Below, piece by piece: positions 30,116 to 44,750 of a stretch of DNA of 64,000 nucleotides. Positions within the stretch are counted from its first letter, which is position 1. Each line of letters opens with the position of its first letter. Below the pieces are notes generated by a model that did not search any database, was not told where the DNA came from, and saw only the letters and a program-made list of their open reading frames with translations. The position numbers and the translations under genes were made by a program. This DNA is from Phytoseiulus persimilis (lineage: Eukaryota > Arthropoda > Arachnida > Mesostigmata > Phytoseiidae): contig CM075104.1 of assembly GCA_037576195.1 (NCBI GenBank), positions 8,252,775-8,316,774 on the forward strand, in the 5' to 3' direction.

Positions 30116-33100
30116 CTTGCGATAGACCTGGTTCTGATATTCTGGAGAATTATTCCGAAGCGCAGCGGTTTGTTGCCTGCTTCGAGCGGCTTGGGTCTCT
30201 GTACGGGAAACGATCCTGAATTCGAGGCGGGTCCAATCCTTGACGGCATTCCGTCACTAGGAATATACCTTCTGACTGGCAACATTGCCAGCATTGTTCA
30301 GAGTGAACACAACTGTCGAATGAGACTTTTACTGTGGCGAGCGGGAACTCGCGATGAACGATGCTGGAAATCTTTCACCTAAACAGGTTGGGAATCTCTG
30401 TCACCACTGCGGAGTGAGTTATCCTCATCATTCTGAATATCGACGGCCGCAGCGAATCCGGTGAAGGGATCAGCGATTGAATACGCTTCCCGAAATCGTA
30501 AGCACCGACACGTCGAGAATCCCCGTTCGCAACCGGGCTCCCGTTGATTTCGTCTACTTCTCCGCATGAAGCATAGAATCCGCGTGTATTGATGACTTCG
30601 CAATATAAACTCGTGGAATTATCACTACGGAACGTTCCGCGTTTGATGAGTTCGGTCTGATTCCTCGAATTCGAGATAAATCAAATCTGATCAGTCGGCG
30701 CGCCGCTCATGCAGCTCAGTAATGCTGGGATCACATGAGAGCAATGATCGGGGAAATTCTACTTCCTTTCGATAGAGTATTCGCAACAGGTGTTCATAAT
30801 GACAACGGTTCAGCCAACAACTGCACGAGTACATCCTACAGTGGGTCACGGTTTTCCGGGACATCTGGACTTTGTAGACCGCAAGCGCGAAACGGTCAGA
30901 AAGAAATATATCTGACACGCTTCGAAGCTGGGTCAGCGGAAAGCTTTCGAATAAATCAGTTCCAGCTCCCCCCAGTTTCGGAATATTGAGAGAGGGAAGT
31001 GCGCCGTGTCCATGCGACTTGGAATTCATTAAAAGCGTTCAGCAGAAATGCGGGAGGCATTTTTCGAGGGATTCCCCTGTGGTCTCTCGCGCCCGGCGGT
31101 TGTTTTCTCTCGCATGTTTCCTTCCCTACAGTGGTGTATGCTCGAGACGATCGAAAACAATCCTGGGCGTGGGCTCTACGTGGTCAGTTGGAGCGGTGCA
31201 AAGTTCCGCTTCACCCGTAGATCAGATATTGATCGAAGCGTCGATTAACCTCGGCTTCGAGAGGTTTCGATCTGATTTCCGATTGATTGTGGAGGGGAGC
31301 TGCTCAGGGTTCGAGTTGACTTCGGCGGATAAATCGAGTCCGCAAAGAGGAACACGAAGTCAAAGTGAAACGGTCAGACGCACAGACAGACATCCATACG
31401 GCAATGAACAGCGTGTTCAGTCGAGATACAAGAGCTGGATTGGTCGATCGAACTGAAATATTCGCCGGCTGAAATGTTTGACTTGCTGCTGCCACAATGG
31501 GTCCAAAATCCGCTGACAACCATGGACGGATACCGTTTCGGATTCGTTCGGAGGCTCGGGGAGGGGGACACTCAATGAGACGATTCCCCTCCGTGCGAGA
31601 GACCTCATGCGTGTGTCTCCACGCTAGCAAATCATTCCGCGACGCTCCTGCCGGAGGACGGGTTCCGGCTTCAGTTCTGTTGCATAAAGCCCCAACGCTC
31701 GGATACCGATAGCTGTGACGCAGGCATGACAGATAAAGTCCACAGAATTCGTGTTGCAAGCATCGATGATTTTTCGACTACCAGAACGACCCGTAATGAA
31801 TTCCATTGACACCCTTCTGATCATGGCTCACAGCCAGATGGGAGAGAAAAAGCTTTGTGAACTGCGTTCGGCTGCTCCCGATCATCGACCTTATTACTGC
31901 GGAAAGTCGGAATGTACGCGGTGGGCAGTAGGTTCAGCCTGGCGACTACTGCCTGACCGCAGGAATGAGCTCTCCAAGAAGCCTGCGCCCATGAACGCTC
32001 TCCCGCTCGAGACGGCTGGATTCATCTTCAGCGGGAAGCTTTCAGCGAGGGCTGACGTCGTTCTCCCAGAACCTCGACTGGCATTGGCCATGGAGTGAGG
32101 TTTGGCATCCCGCAACAAAGGTCCGGCGACCTGATCCCAGTCCGGATTTCTGCTCCGTCGACCAGATGACCTGGCGCAGCAGAGGAAACGTGCTTGAAAC
32201 GGGCCACACACCGTTTCCGTCGCCGATTTCTCGTCGTTCCTCTTCGCTAAGTGTTCGCCGTGCAGTGATGACTCGGCGTTTCTTCAACATCCTTTGGCTC
32301 GCCGTAAAGCGGACAACTGAGGTTCACGGCAGTTCGCTGCTTCGACAAAATATTGACATCATCCGCCACACAGGGTCATCAACACCCGAACCTCCCGCGG
32401 ATGATCGTGCTGAGAGTATGCGGAGGGAGAAGACTTCTTTGTTCCAATGATCAACCATTCGGTTGGGCTTTAAAGCCAACCGTACTCGGTTGTGGATTTT
32501 CGTTGTCTTTCGTCGATTCCGCCGATGGGTCGGTGACTACGGCGCAGCATCCTTTGGCGGGCTTTTTTTCCTCCTCCGTGATGAGCGTGGCGCCGTACCA
32601 ATCAAGAGTGTCTGGCGCGCTCGCTTCGGACTCGGTTAATTGTCACCGGAGGCTCCTTAGACGACGACGTCGCCTTGCTTAATCTTAATTACAAAGCTCA
32701 TTTTCATTATTAGCCATTTTTATTAATCCGCACAGCGCTGTCCTCCTGCGCACAACGTTGTCGCGGCCGTCAGTGGTGCTCGAAAGGTTCTATTGGTCGT
32801 TTGAGGGATGTCAAGCTCCTGGCATCGCTCGGCTCCGCTTCTCCGTCATTCTCGTCGTCCTGGTGAAACGACGATAGGAAACTCGGCCGCCTCGGGGAAC
32901 GACTGCGAACGAATACGATGAAATCAAAAGCTGCGCGCTCTCTGTGTGCGAGCGGCGACCAGAACGTTGACAGCCGCGAGAGCGCTCGGCTCGACTTCGA
33001 GACTCGTGCATTTTTCACATTGATAACCGCACACTTCAACAGCGGAGCGAACGGACAGTCATACTTTGGCGCAACAACACCGATACGAGCACATTTACTC

Positions 33101-33904
33101 GATGAGCTCCTACAGGGGACCGCTAACCAAGAGCTATGGGAGTCTTTCCCACGAAATAGAGGCTCGTTCGTTCGCTCGCCGGGCTGACACTCGCTGGCTT
33201 TTCCTCTGATGCTTCCTGTAAGCGACTTCCCGCCGCTGGGAGAACGCCACGCCCGTTAGGCGAAACTAGAAAAAGACCTTATCATTCAACTCCGCGCGCC
33301 TCAAGCCGCTCCGCCAGCCCGACCGAACCCCTTGAGCTCCTCATGAGCGGCCCTTCCGTCCAGCCGATAAGCCACCAGTTCTCGATTCGGTCAGTCTGAC
33401 TCACACCGCGCTCAATACGAAACTCCGAGTTGAGGCTCGCCTCGCTTCGAAACTGGGCCACAAAGTCACACGGCGACCGCACAGAGTACTCCCTCGCGAT
33501 GATTAGTGGAAAACTGTCACGCAAAATGCCTTCTTGCTCTTGTAGCGTTTGCTGTGGCGTTTCCTACAGGTACCGCTTCCGTTGCCATTGCTGTCCCCGT
33601 GGTCGCATCATATTTCAGCGCAAATGCTGAACGGTGTGGCGTGGCACGCAGTTTCACCGACGACTACAGCAGCAACTGCACACCTGCTGGGTCGGAACGG
33701 CGCCATAACTATTTCGAGCAGCTGATTGGCCTGTTCAGAGGCGCGACACCGGTGCGTGCTGCGTGCAGTGCGATGCCATCCCGGAGTCGGAGAGCGGGCT
33801 CTCGGCTACGCTGTTCCCTCCTTTTTCCCTGGGACCAGCGGACTGCCACACGAAAGCGCATCTATTTCTTCGGCAACTGCTTGGTCGGTTTGTTCGCCGA
33901 CTGG

Positions 33905-33938
33905 TTCGCTCGCTCGCTCGCTCGCTCGTTCGTTCGCT
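33905..33938. repeat. CGCT/CGTT tetranucleotide repeat
   Basis: About 34 bases of CGCT changing into CGTT repeats. On either strand it reads as Ser/Leu/Arg repeats, which inflates spurious reading frames over it. Confidence 0.85.
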
Positions 33939-36900
33939 TCGCACATTGTGATTGAAGTTGCAAGCGGCGTTAATAGGGCTCCGATGACAGAGTGAAACTC
34001 GAAACCTCCTTGTTGAAGAGGGGTTCCGCCTAATCTGAACTCAGAAATCCGATCCCAACAGCGAACTGTTTCATTGCTCTCATCAGGAACAGCTGTATAA
34101 ATCTTCCCGACCACGTTCTCCAACAAATTGATGCCTCCGGCGGGAATTTCCGGGGGAATCGCTCATCCCTCTAATCCACCGCAATGAGTTCTCAGCGCTC
34201 ATAACTAGAGCTGTCGGGCGGTGCTCGAACGCAAGTGATTCGACTCGAAATTCATGCAGCACAAGACTACGTGCAGCACAAGACAGTCCGAGAGTTCTGG
34301 GCTGTCGCTGAGCAGGGGGGACCAGCGCTACGTGGTCGGTGGGGTGTCGGCATGAGTCGGCGGAGAATATCGCAGTACGTACAGAAAGGCGGGTGGGATC
34401 AGCTGTTCAGAGTGCGGGAAACTGGATGGTGTCGACTTTCAAAAGGAATACCAATGAAGCAGGGCCGAGTCGGGCGGCGAGAGCGGAAGCTTCTCTCGAA
34501 TTTCAGAGGATCTCTCCAAACCACAAAGCTTGCTCGGCGTCCGGGTGATGTTCGCTGGCTTCGATGTTCCACATGATCTTCCGAGCTCGCTCTCCACCGA
34601 CTGGTCGTGCCTCCCCGTCGGCATCGAGGTGGCTCGACAAATCCCGAGCTGAGCCTTTGTCGACTCGCGGTCCAACTCTTACGGATCTCGACTGGATGCC
34701 GTTTGATTGGGTACACATTTGATTAGGGCTCGCGGGAGATAAGATCGTCGCTCTTCCGCGAACTCTCTTTTTACGCCGTTGTTCCCCTTTGTGTACCGTC
34801 GATCGGTCAGTGCGCGAGCGACATGTACCTTATTAGGATTTATTCGGGTTTTTTTCTTGTTGTTTGGAGTGTTGCTCGTTGTGGGAGCGCCATGCCGCCT
34901 CCCCCTCGGCAGCGTCGTCGTGGCCGGAAGTCGGACAAGCGACCATGGATCCCTCGGACTTTCTCGCAGCGGCTTCTCGGGTGGATTGCACCGGGAAAGT
35001 TGTCCGAACCGGGGCGATGAACGGCTCCGCTGAGTTTCCGATGGGGGTCCCGTCGAAACGTCGACGAGAGGGCCGGAGGGATTGCGAGCGAGGAGTTCCG
35101 CTGCGCTCGTCATGTTTTGCTCAATGATCTCCAACGGCGCAGTGATAAACACGGGGTTGTATGTGACGTGATGTTATCTGTCGGAGCGGTCGTGCGGGGG
35201 CCTACTTGATCAGCATGCGACAAATAAATATAAAAACGACCGGTGGTGGTACATAACCCTATTGGCGTTATGAACGAGTGAGACTCGCCGACACAACGGA
35301 AGAATTAAGGACGAGTTCTCACGGGAAGTCCATGAATCCGATCGACAGAGACGCGCGAGACACTCGTCGATTCGCTGGACACCAGCTCGTAAACTAAAGC
35401 TCCAGTGAGAATTCAGAGGGACATGGAAGGAATACATCGTGATCCCCTTGTTGTCGACTCTGTTCACAGATCAGTTAAGTGAACAGCGCGCCGTCGGTGT
35501 GAAATCATCCGAAGATCCTAGTTCGAGTTGGTCCCCGACGGGGCGAGGGCTTGGATTCAACCCGAGAAATCTCAGCCAAACACAAAACGGAGGAAGCGAA
35601 CGCTTGAGGGATTTTGTTCCGGGAGGCTGGGAGTTTCCACTCGTTCAAAACACACGACAGCGCTGGTGATCGTCGAAAATGAAGCGAGCCCTCCCATTCG
35701 TTGATCGTGGAATCGTCGTCAGAAGATACCCGTCGACTCGGAGGAGCGATGATCTCGGAATGGCAGCAGCTAGTCCCGCGTCCATCTTCATTCGGTCGGC
35801 CATGGGCGGTCACCAATTGAGAATGTCAACACACGTTCGGGAAAATACGAAAACATCGAAAGCAGCCACCTCGACTAGTTGACGACGGTCGATGAATGAA
35901 GCCTCGGAAATGTTCTCAGCATCGAGGACTCTTTAGCTATCAATCAGCGACCGATCTCACCGCTCTGAAAGCTAATTGAACTTTGGGCGGGCCACTGCTC
36001 CGCGGCCAGGGAGACTGCTTCCACTTCACTGAACGCTCTCGGAGCCCTTCCCTGAGACGACAGGATTCGCCGAGGGCTCATTCTTGACGGCTACCGGTGG
36101 ATTGGGCGAGCGATTGATAAATCATTCATTGAACGCTTTACCGAGATTTCCGCTGAAAGTCCGATGGAATCGGCAGATTATATCAAATCGTGCCACATCC
36201 ATGAAATCAAAGCTTTTGAAGTGTTCCCAGCTCGTTCGCTCGGTTTTGCCAACATCGTAAACTGGATACTCCCCAAGGTGAACAACAAGAAAGGCTCCGA
36301 TAGAGGAGGTCCCCTGGCGCACCTTACAACGATCTTTGAGCTTCTACCAGAACAGGCATCGGTTTCGTTTCGACTCGAAAATTGTTTGTTTGGAGCCGTC
36401 CACGACTCGGTCCGCCCTCGAACAGAAGAAAGCGAAGAGCAATCACGATGACCTTCCTCCTCCGTACGTGTATCGTCTGGCGCTGGACCGTTACCCGTGT
36501 GGGATTGTTTCAAGATGGGACGCTTTTCAGATTGACGGTTGGAGCCACACGCGTTGTTCCTCCAGTCTGTCCATACATTATCGTCCTCGATGTCTCACCC
36601 GCAGATATCCGCCCCAGGATCACTCGATCAACGTCTCGACGATCTCCGTTCCCATTGTTCTCCGATCGTGAGATTTTCCAAAAGCCTGGAACATTTTGCC
36701 GAAATTCCCGGAGATATCTATTATGAGTCCTCTGTCTAGATCGCAGTTAGTAGCAACCGAGGAGCCCGGGAAGGCATCGTGGAACTCCGAAGATTTCGAG
36801 GGAAAGCGGGCGCACACCCACTTTCAACCCAATCAGGTGAACATCTTCGCAAATCATACCCCGGAGGATCCAGCTCGTCGACGAATGTCTGAAAGAGTAC

Positions 36901-37380
36901 CGGCTGGCGGCTGAGCAAACAGGCACGGTTCAGATAGACGTATGTTGCTCCCTCGGAGAGCTGTTCAATTGGCGTCAGTATCTACGCACGCTCGGAGGTC
37001 TTGAAACGGTCACGTGCCCCTTTCCCATGAGATTGTCATGTTAACATGCTATCGTTAAAGCTGCTCAACAGTTCGGTGATGGTTGGGTGGCGGCTACTGT
37101 AAATGCCTCTGCTCCTGTTGCAGGAACAAAAAACAACTACACGAACAGCGAGAGCACAACAACTGTTGTGCGTAAGTGGTAGCAACAACTGGGACAGGCA
37201 CGCACATCGAGATCGGTTCAAGTGGCCGACGTCGTCATCGCTGTCGGCGAACCCGCGCTTCGAACGGGCTCTAATTGTTCTAATGACTGAGCTTTGGGCG
37301 ACGACCGTTGGGTGAGCCGATCGCTGAGCGATCTTGAGCAGTCTGAACCGGATTGACTTCAGCACCCAACCAACCGGTTG

Positions 37381-37400
37381 GCCAGCCAGCCAGCCAGCCA
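37381..37400. repeat. GCCA tetranucleotide repeat
   Basis: Five uninterrupted copies of GCCA in the interval between the two zinc-finger genes. Confidence 0.9.
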
Positions 37401-40400
37401 CCGTCTGGACACCGCATTCATCGAGTCGTTCATCCTCCCGCGTCCTCACCGGTGTACCCATTCACAGACACGCGTACTTCTAAGTGTAACAGATATGTGA
37501 CGAGTCTGGCGGAGCAGCAGCCTTTGGAGCCGGAGGAAGTCTTTTGTTACGATCGACTCCGATGCATGGAGGTTCCTCTCCTCCGCGTCGTGCGGTGGCC
37601 GCCTTTCAAGGCTCTCGATCAAGATACCCAGCTTCATGTCACGTCCCGCCCTGGGTTGATGAGTTCCATGGAGCGGGAATTCCACGCGGTTCCCCACTTT
37701 CTGAGCCGAAGGTCCGCGGCGAAGGCTGAATTCTCAACCCGATCGGGAACGATTCGATCTGAATTGGAATTTCCCGCGCGTAGGGGGCACGGACTGCGCT
37801 CGGGATCTTGATCCAGACTGTTCGACGACAGCGTGCGGGGACCTGACTGGGGTGAGGAGCGAGCAGGTTCTCTAAAAAGTTATCTGACAGCTCTTTGACC
37901 TCTGCGCGATCGGGCTCAGTCGAGCACAATGGTTCGAGCGTACGAACGGCTCGTAATTCTAGCAATGCTCTGTGAACATGCAAGTTCGCTCCACTCCTCC
38001 CCCACAGGAAACGGTGCGCGTGTCCTTGACTCGGAACGCACATGTTCTCGAGCCCGCGCTTCTCGCTGCTTTATGTTCCGTCTCCCCCAGTGTACTGTGG
38101 ACCGGGATGGGTAAACAATCGGCAGCAACAGTAGTTCACCTAGAGACCGATAGATTCGCCGACGCACCGAACGAGTGAGCGAGAGATTATGAGTGAGTGA
38201 GAGAGCGACTGACGATCGGACCGACTCGTGCCCGGGCGTACCGTTAGCTTCCTGTTGTTTTGATGGGGGCGGAGAGTTCGCTTCAGTTTTTCCTACGGTA
38301 ACCAGATGGCACTCGCGACTTGGACTGCTGTTACTGCCGCGGCCGCTCTTAAGAGCCCTAGAACACTAGGAGCCGTCTATCTGATGGCCGTTCTCGTGGC
38401 ACCGATAGCAGTGGGTAGTAGGAGCGCAGTGATGAGTCGATGGGCCGTTACGAACGACGACAGCGACGGCGGCTCCGATTCACACTCGACTGCGGCTGCT
38501 TCTGGCGCCGCTTGACTTTCAGCACGCGTACGACCGAAGCACACAAAAACTGATTGAGGTCGAGATTAGGGAGTGACCCCGTGCCCAGAGATTGTTGTCG
38601 AATCCTTAACTCCTGTCCTGTGCTCCTCGATGAGACGTGGGCGCTGTTATTGTGAACGAGGGGCTGTGCCCCTCTCTATCTCTCGTTCTCCTCTGTTTCC
38701 GGAAGGTCTCTGTCCACGAAGAGAAGCTCCGCCGTGGCTCCGTCTGTTCCGTGAACGCCAGCCTTTGAATAAGTCGTCATCCAATCTACGCATCCATCGA
38801 TCCGCTCAGGGGGCGGACGCGTCGGTCGATGAGACGGTATTCGCGCTGCGTCAATCTTCATCCTACGTTAATGAATCTCTCGAGTTTGTTTGATTTTCTC
38901 GTTAAAGAAAACTCTCGAAGTCAACAGCTGTCATGCGCTGTAAGGTTCACAGCTGAGACGACTCAATCTCATGGATCGGAGAAAGTAGAAAGCGATATCT
39001 CTTCCCGAATCCAGCACAATCTCCTCACACAGACCTCGACTCCGAGAAACAATGGAGTTTTCGCCGTTGGTCTCCCCGGACGAATGATCGCTGGCGATCA
39101 AATTCATATTTTTGGGCTATCACTAGCTCTTATGAAAGCTGAACTTCTGATGGCATAATCCATTCCGGTGAAAAATAAGCGGTCACTGAAAAACAGCTAG
39201 AGATCGTCGCAGCCGATCGTTCTCGAACAGCTGCACGATTTTTTGACACGACTTGAGTTTTCTCTGCCCTCGAACGACAACTGTTCCAAAGCTCAAAAAG
39301 TTGTTTCACGACATAATTTCGCCCTGAGAATAACCGTCTCCGGTCGTCAGGTAAATCAATATGTCACGAGTGTGCCGTCCGGTGGCGCAAGCCTCAACAT
39401 CGGCTCATGTTTTCTGCTTTTTCCGTCTCTCGTGGAAGATATCAGTAGCTCTGACAAAGCTCAAACACTCGTGGATCACCAGGATGGATAACTCCGACTC
39501 GAAGTATAGGCGTGATCCATGATTTTCAGTCTCTCGGAGATCTCTTGCGAAGGAGAGCGGCTCGTGTTCGTTGCCTCGCGAGCTTCGAGGATATCCGAGG
39601 TCATCGAAAAAGTTATCACGGGTTCACTTCAGGATCCTTATTCATCTTGAGCTCGGCCAAAGGAGAGAGATGCGTCGAAGAAACGTGGCCTTCTGTCGAG
39701 TGAAGGTCGACGTGAGTTCTAGGTTTGGTGTGCATCTGTGTCAGTTTTGAAGGGCGCACTGATGAACTCTTCTCAGGAAACGTGACCGTCGTCTGCTGGC
39801 CGGTCTTCGCCCCCTACCAAACAGAGAACCCAATGAAACGGAAATTCTCCGTGAATGAGACAGAAAGAGAGACAATGAGAGACGCCGGAATCGAGTCCAG
39901 GAGCTCCGAGTCCTGATACGGGTCTCCAGCCGATTCCGGATAAATCTCTACTCTTTCAACACGATGGGCGAGGGCAAAAAACGTGACTCAGTTTCGAGCC
40001 GCTCTTCCATTAGGGTTCTTCGACTCTGCTATAATGTATCCCTCTGTTACGGAGTTTGACTTCGAATATTCCCAACGGTCCCACGCGCCTAGGAGTTTGT
40101 GACAATTCTCAGATTCGCACAACGCGGTTGAGAATTCTGCCTTCCATGAGCGTTCAATCGTACTGAGCAGGACAGAAACATATTTGATCGTCGGTGACTT
40201 TTCTGATCGGGAGGCCGGGTCACGACTTGACGTCGGCGTGATCTCGAGCGTCATTCAACCGATAATCCGCACAAACGTCCGAGTCGACGAGTATTGTGTT
40301 TTAAGAAAAGGAAGAGGGAATAAGGAGCCGATTTCCTCCATGGAATCCGAGCTGATTCACAGGAAGAGCCATCCGCGCGGACCAACTCGCGCTTCTACCA

Positions 40401-42085
40401 AGCCTGAAGACATTGTCCATAATTTGGCAATCGTAAGCCGCAAGAGATTTCGATACAGCAAGTTTTCAACAGTACACAGTGACCCGAGAAGAGAGTGATC
40501 TCCGATCACAAAACTCTGTTGCCGCGAGAGAAAAATGCTTCCCGACTTCAAGTCGTTAGCACTCGAAGCTGCAGAATCAAATCAGAACCACAACTTTGCT
40601 TCAATTTCGTCCAACAGAGAGTGTGAACATCCGCACAATGCGAGCTGGTCGTACGGCCCGACTACCTGGGAGGTCCGCAGCTTCGAAGCGCGTGGAGCGT
40701 CGAGGGGTCTCCTCGGTTTTCGATTTGAAGCAGCATTCCGGTTCCTTCGGCCGGAAACAAAGCACCCGAGCCGGAGCAATGAAAACCCGATTGAAGGTTC
40801 ACCCATTCCGTTCGAGTTCTGCGGGTCGGGCAGAACTGCTCTCTCGCCGTAAAACTGTCAGCGAATATTCTCACGTCGAATCTCGAGGAAAATCGGGCGA
40901 GCAATCGACGTCGGAAAACGGAACGAGATGATCAAGATCCAAACGGCAACGGTGTGTTATGATTCCATCTGGTTCGGCAGGAGTGGATCGCCGCTGCACC
41001 ATTACGGACAACGGAGCTTCATTCGAGCCTGGTTGTTGTGTGCAGTGCTCGCGGGTGAAGTTTCTCTCACAGGCTCTGCTCTCGGACGACGAATACATTT
41101 CGACAATTCAATCGGGTGATATATTAGCCTCGAGTGGATCGACAAAGGCTGCCTTCTCGTCCTCCAATATTGAGACATATAATCGTGCAATAATTTGTCG
41201 AGGACCCCATTGTTAGAGCAATCGAGTGGGGAGACATTTTTAAGGTGCGATGGATGAATACCAGCCAGTTTTGCATGCAGGGTGAAGCCGAGCGAGCGAG
41301 CGACTGATTGAGAGAACAGGCGAGAGAAAAAGAACCGTCGTGACATATTGTCGTATTGTTGTACTTTTGCTCGGAGACTCGTACAGAGCCACATACAAGG
41401 TGACTGATAGAAGCACTGAATGGCTGAGGATTGCTTTCGCCGTCGTTGTTATAATCGGTGCTATCCGATGCTGAGGTGCCACTAGAACGATGACCTGTTT
41501 GTTGCCATTCGCGCCCGACTCCCGTCAAGTTGACAACGGCGGCGCCGGGACCTCGACCGGACGAAAATACGCGCCGAAGATTGAATAGAACAGAGAAATA
41601 TCAAAAGTCAACTGCATGGAGCTGCATGTTGGGGAGCTGCACCGCGGCGGCGCGCGACGTCGCGTGTCCGCATGAGTTACGTGAAGCCCCATCAGTTGTG
41701 CACGCCCGACCGGCGCAGTCCACGGTGACGTTGGCGGCAGGTTACGAGCCTGTCGCTGCGGTGGCCGCGCGCCAGCAGGAACGTGGCGTCTGAGTCCGAG
41801 TAATGCCGCGGGCCTTAGGTCGCGACGTCAAAGGTGGATTATGTGCATCGAACTGTAACCATCGGGATGGCTGGTTGGTTCTTAGCTGTACGCCTGCACG
41901 ACGACCGCTCGTACGAACGGAGAGATGAATAGAACCTTGCCTGGATGGCTGAATAGATGTGTGATTGTTCGTAGGGACGGGGAGATTGCTCTTCACTACG
42001 AGCCTCCTCCGGCAACCAGATGACCCATTCTCTCCAAAAACCCCCGCACGCCTCTCCCAGTTTAGTCAGTGCCGCAGTCACTTCG

Positions 42086-42103
42086 TGTCTGTCTGTCTGT
42101 CTG
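42086..42103. repeat. TGTC tetranucleotide repeat
   Basis: Four and a half copies of TGTC about 3 kb upstream of gene 2. Confidence 0.85.
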
Positions 42104-44600
42104 CTCGTCAGTTCAGCCCTGTCCACCACTCTCTGTTGTCTTCGTGCGGCGGTCACACTCCGTGCACAGGAGTCTCGTGTGCGCGGCACGTTGTACTCTT
42201 TGATTCGAGCGGAGCGTTTGAACTTGATTAGCAAAATCACAGAGTCAGCCCTGCCCTCAGCCAACGGTTTATGGTTGCAGCCCGGAACTAAAGATGGAGA
42301 CTCCCCCCGACTTCCTCCGAATTGTTCCGCTCGCTTCCGCGTTGAAACTATCCAGGAGGGAAACTCTCGTAGAGACGTAGACGCTGAGCCACCTCCAGCC
42401 TCGATGCCTTCCGCCGGGCGGTCCTGGATCGGTGAGAGCCGTGTTTCGACTCCACTTGGCGGTGACCGATTTCAGCTGTTTTGCGATGATTGCTTCTCTC
42501 GGTCGAAATCTCTCGGGTGTCTTCTGTTGTCTCCGTGAGCTGGAGCCACTCGCTGCTCATCTGACATCTGCTGAATTCAAGTGCGTTCCACTCCCTCCCA
42601 GTCCATAGCCGTCCTCGCCGGTCCAGATAGTATACGGAACGCTGGCTGGCTGGTTGACTGGAGCGAGGGATCTGCCAGTACGGAGCAAGCGAAGATATTG
42701 ATGAACCGTTATTACAGTCTGACTGTTCGTTCAGTGGCTTCGGGGGAGATTCTAGCGGGCTAGCAGCGAGCAAGTCAACCGGTGAGTGGAGCGGCTTCAC
42801 CCCACAGACCACCTGACGCGTTGGAGGCACGCGCCGCGCCGTTTCGCCCGACCGCCCCGGTAACAGCCTCACTGCTGGGCTGACTGTAGCTCGCGCGGCT
42901 ACCTCCTCTCGGAGCTCGCGAGCCGAGAGCCTTGACTCCGTCGGAAATTTCCGACTCTCCTCACCTTTCTCGACCTGATCGGCAACAACGAATTCGAAGC
43001 AAACGCGCCCCGCTGATTTCAAATCCAGCGCAACCGCCGTCGGCGTCTGATGATTGCTGATTTCCCATGATGCAATAATACTCCGGAACTATCGTTCGAG
43101 ATTCCTTTCTCAAGCTTGGTCCATGCGCGAAACTTCGATGAGATAACATAACTGCAATGCGAACGCTGCCGGATTTTGAATTCTTCGTTTCGGTTTCCAC
43201 GAACTCGGGGGATGGGAGACATCTCCTCGGAACGGTTCCGATGATCTCTTCTTATCAGTGAATGGCCGGTTGAGCAGCTTGTCCGATGGCGAATCCAGAG
43301 GAGTAATGCTGTGCGAACTTCGCGTCTCCGCCCAATTTATCCTCAACTAGACTTGGGTTAATTTCCAGTACAAGTCGCCATGGCGAACCCTCCGAGAGAT
43401 CCGGATTCGTGTCGTTGGCTTTCAGATCGACAAAAATCCGCCATGGGATCACGTTCAGGGGATTGGGAGTCGGAATATGGCTGGAACTAGATAAACATCT
43501 ATGTTCTCTAGGATTTTCCGTTGGGTAGCTCCGTGCGGCCTCACTGGCTTGGAAAAGAGCACGGAGCTCAGCACGGATTTCCGGGTTTCGCCGAGCCCCT
43601 CTCGCGCACACAAGTTCTATCAAAATCGTCACTAGTTACAGAGAAATTCATTCTGCGAAGTCACAGATGGCTCGTACGGCCAGATTCCTGATGGCCATCC
43701 TTGAAAGCGGCGGATTTTCATCCGTGAACATCCCCCGATAAGCGCAAGCGTCTCTGCATGGTTGACGATCGGGGTCTTTCATCTAATTTCCGAGCCGGCT
43801 CCATCATGTTCTCGGTTGAGTTTCCCCCAAACATCAGCAGCGCAGTTGAGAAACGAATGTGGAGACTGGTGGGGAGCGACAGACACGGATTCGAAGCATT
43901 CCCTCTGAATCGCCGGTTCCCGCATATGACGAGTCTCACTGGTTTCTTATCCTGATAGTCGAAAGCTCGATCGACTCTCGGAGGGGCATGCATTATCGGA
44001 CAGATTGCATGGGCGGGTATTGTTTGGAGTCACAAAAGAACGCACCAAAGACGACCACGGTTCAGCGATAGAAGCATGGCCCGATTAAATTTTCTGAATC
44101 AAAGAAGACTCGATGAATCGCGATGAGATTATTATCTCATGGTAAGTTTGCAGTCCTCGGAGGAACGGGCTGCTTCGGGACTTTGATCGGTACCTGTAAT
44201 TGCCCGGCCTCAGATTCCTGCTTTTTATCCGCTCATGGCATGAATTCATGCAATCATGTACCAACCGGATAGGTTGATCGCCATCGGCGGCTTCACACCA
44301 GGGTGAACCTGTGCCTCCGCCGCGAAGCGGGGTCCTGCTTCGAGCGGTGAGTGCGAGAAATTCATTCCGCAGCTCTTGATCACTCAACTCGGCTCGAAGT
44401 ATTTCGTTCGTCGAGATGGAGACAGAGCGATCGAACGAGGTTATGCAATCGACAGCTGATTAGATGAAAGTACGAATCTACGAATTCCAGGGATGCTCTA
44501 TCTGCCTTGCCGGAACAAAACAGAGCGATTTAGGCGGGGAGCAGAGTTATCTCGGCGTTTCGACTCCTGAGTGTGAGAGTTTGGCTTCGTGAGCTTCCCC

Positions 44601-44623
44601 GTGTGTGTGTGTCTGTGTGTGTC
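44601..44623. repeat. GT microsatellite
   Basis: A GT dinucleotide tract interrupted once by a C, about 430 bases upstream of the gene 2 start codon. Confidence 0.85.
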
Positions 44624-44724
44624 GCGAGCAGCGTCCCGTTCCCTCCTCTTTCGGTAATAGCATTATGATAACGCGAGAAGGCGGCGCTTGAGAGAGGAGC
44701 ATTGGCCCTTTCTCAGAGGAGTGG

Positions 44725-44750
44725 TTCCTTCTTCCTTCCTTCCTTCCTTC
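44725..44750. repeat. TTCC tetranucleotide repeat
   Basis: About 26 bases of TTCC repeat, roughly 290 bases upstream of the gene 2 start codon, so within or near its promoter or 5' UTR. Confidence 0.85.
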
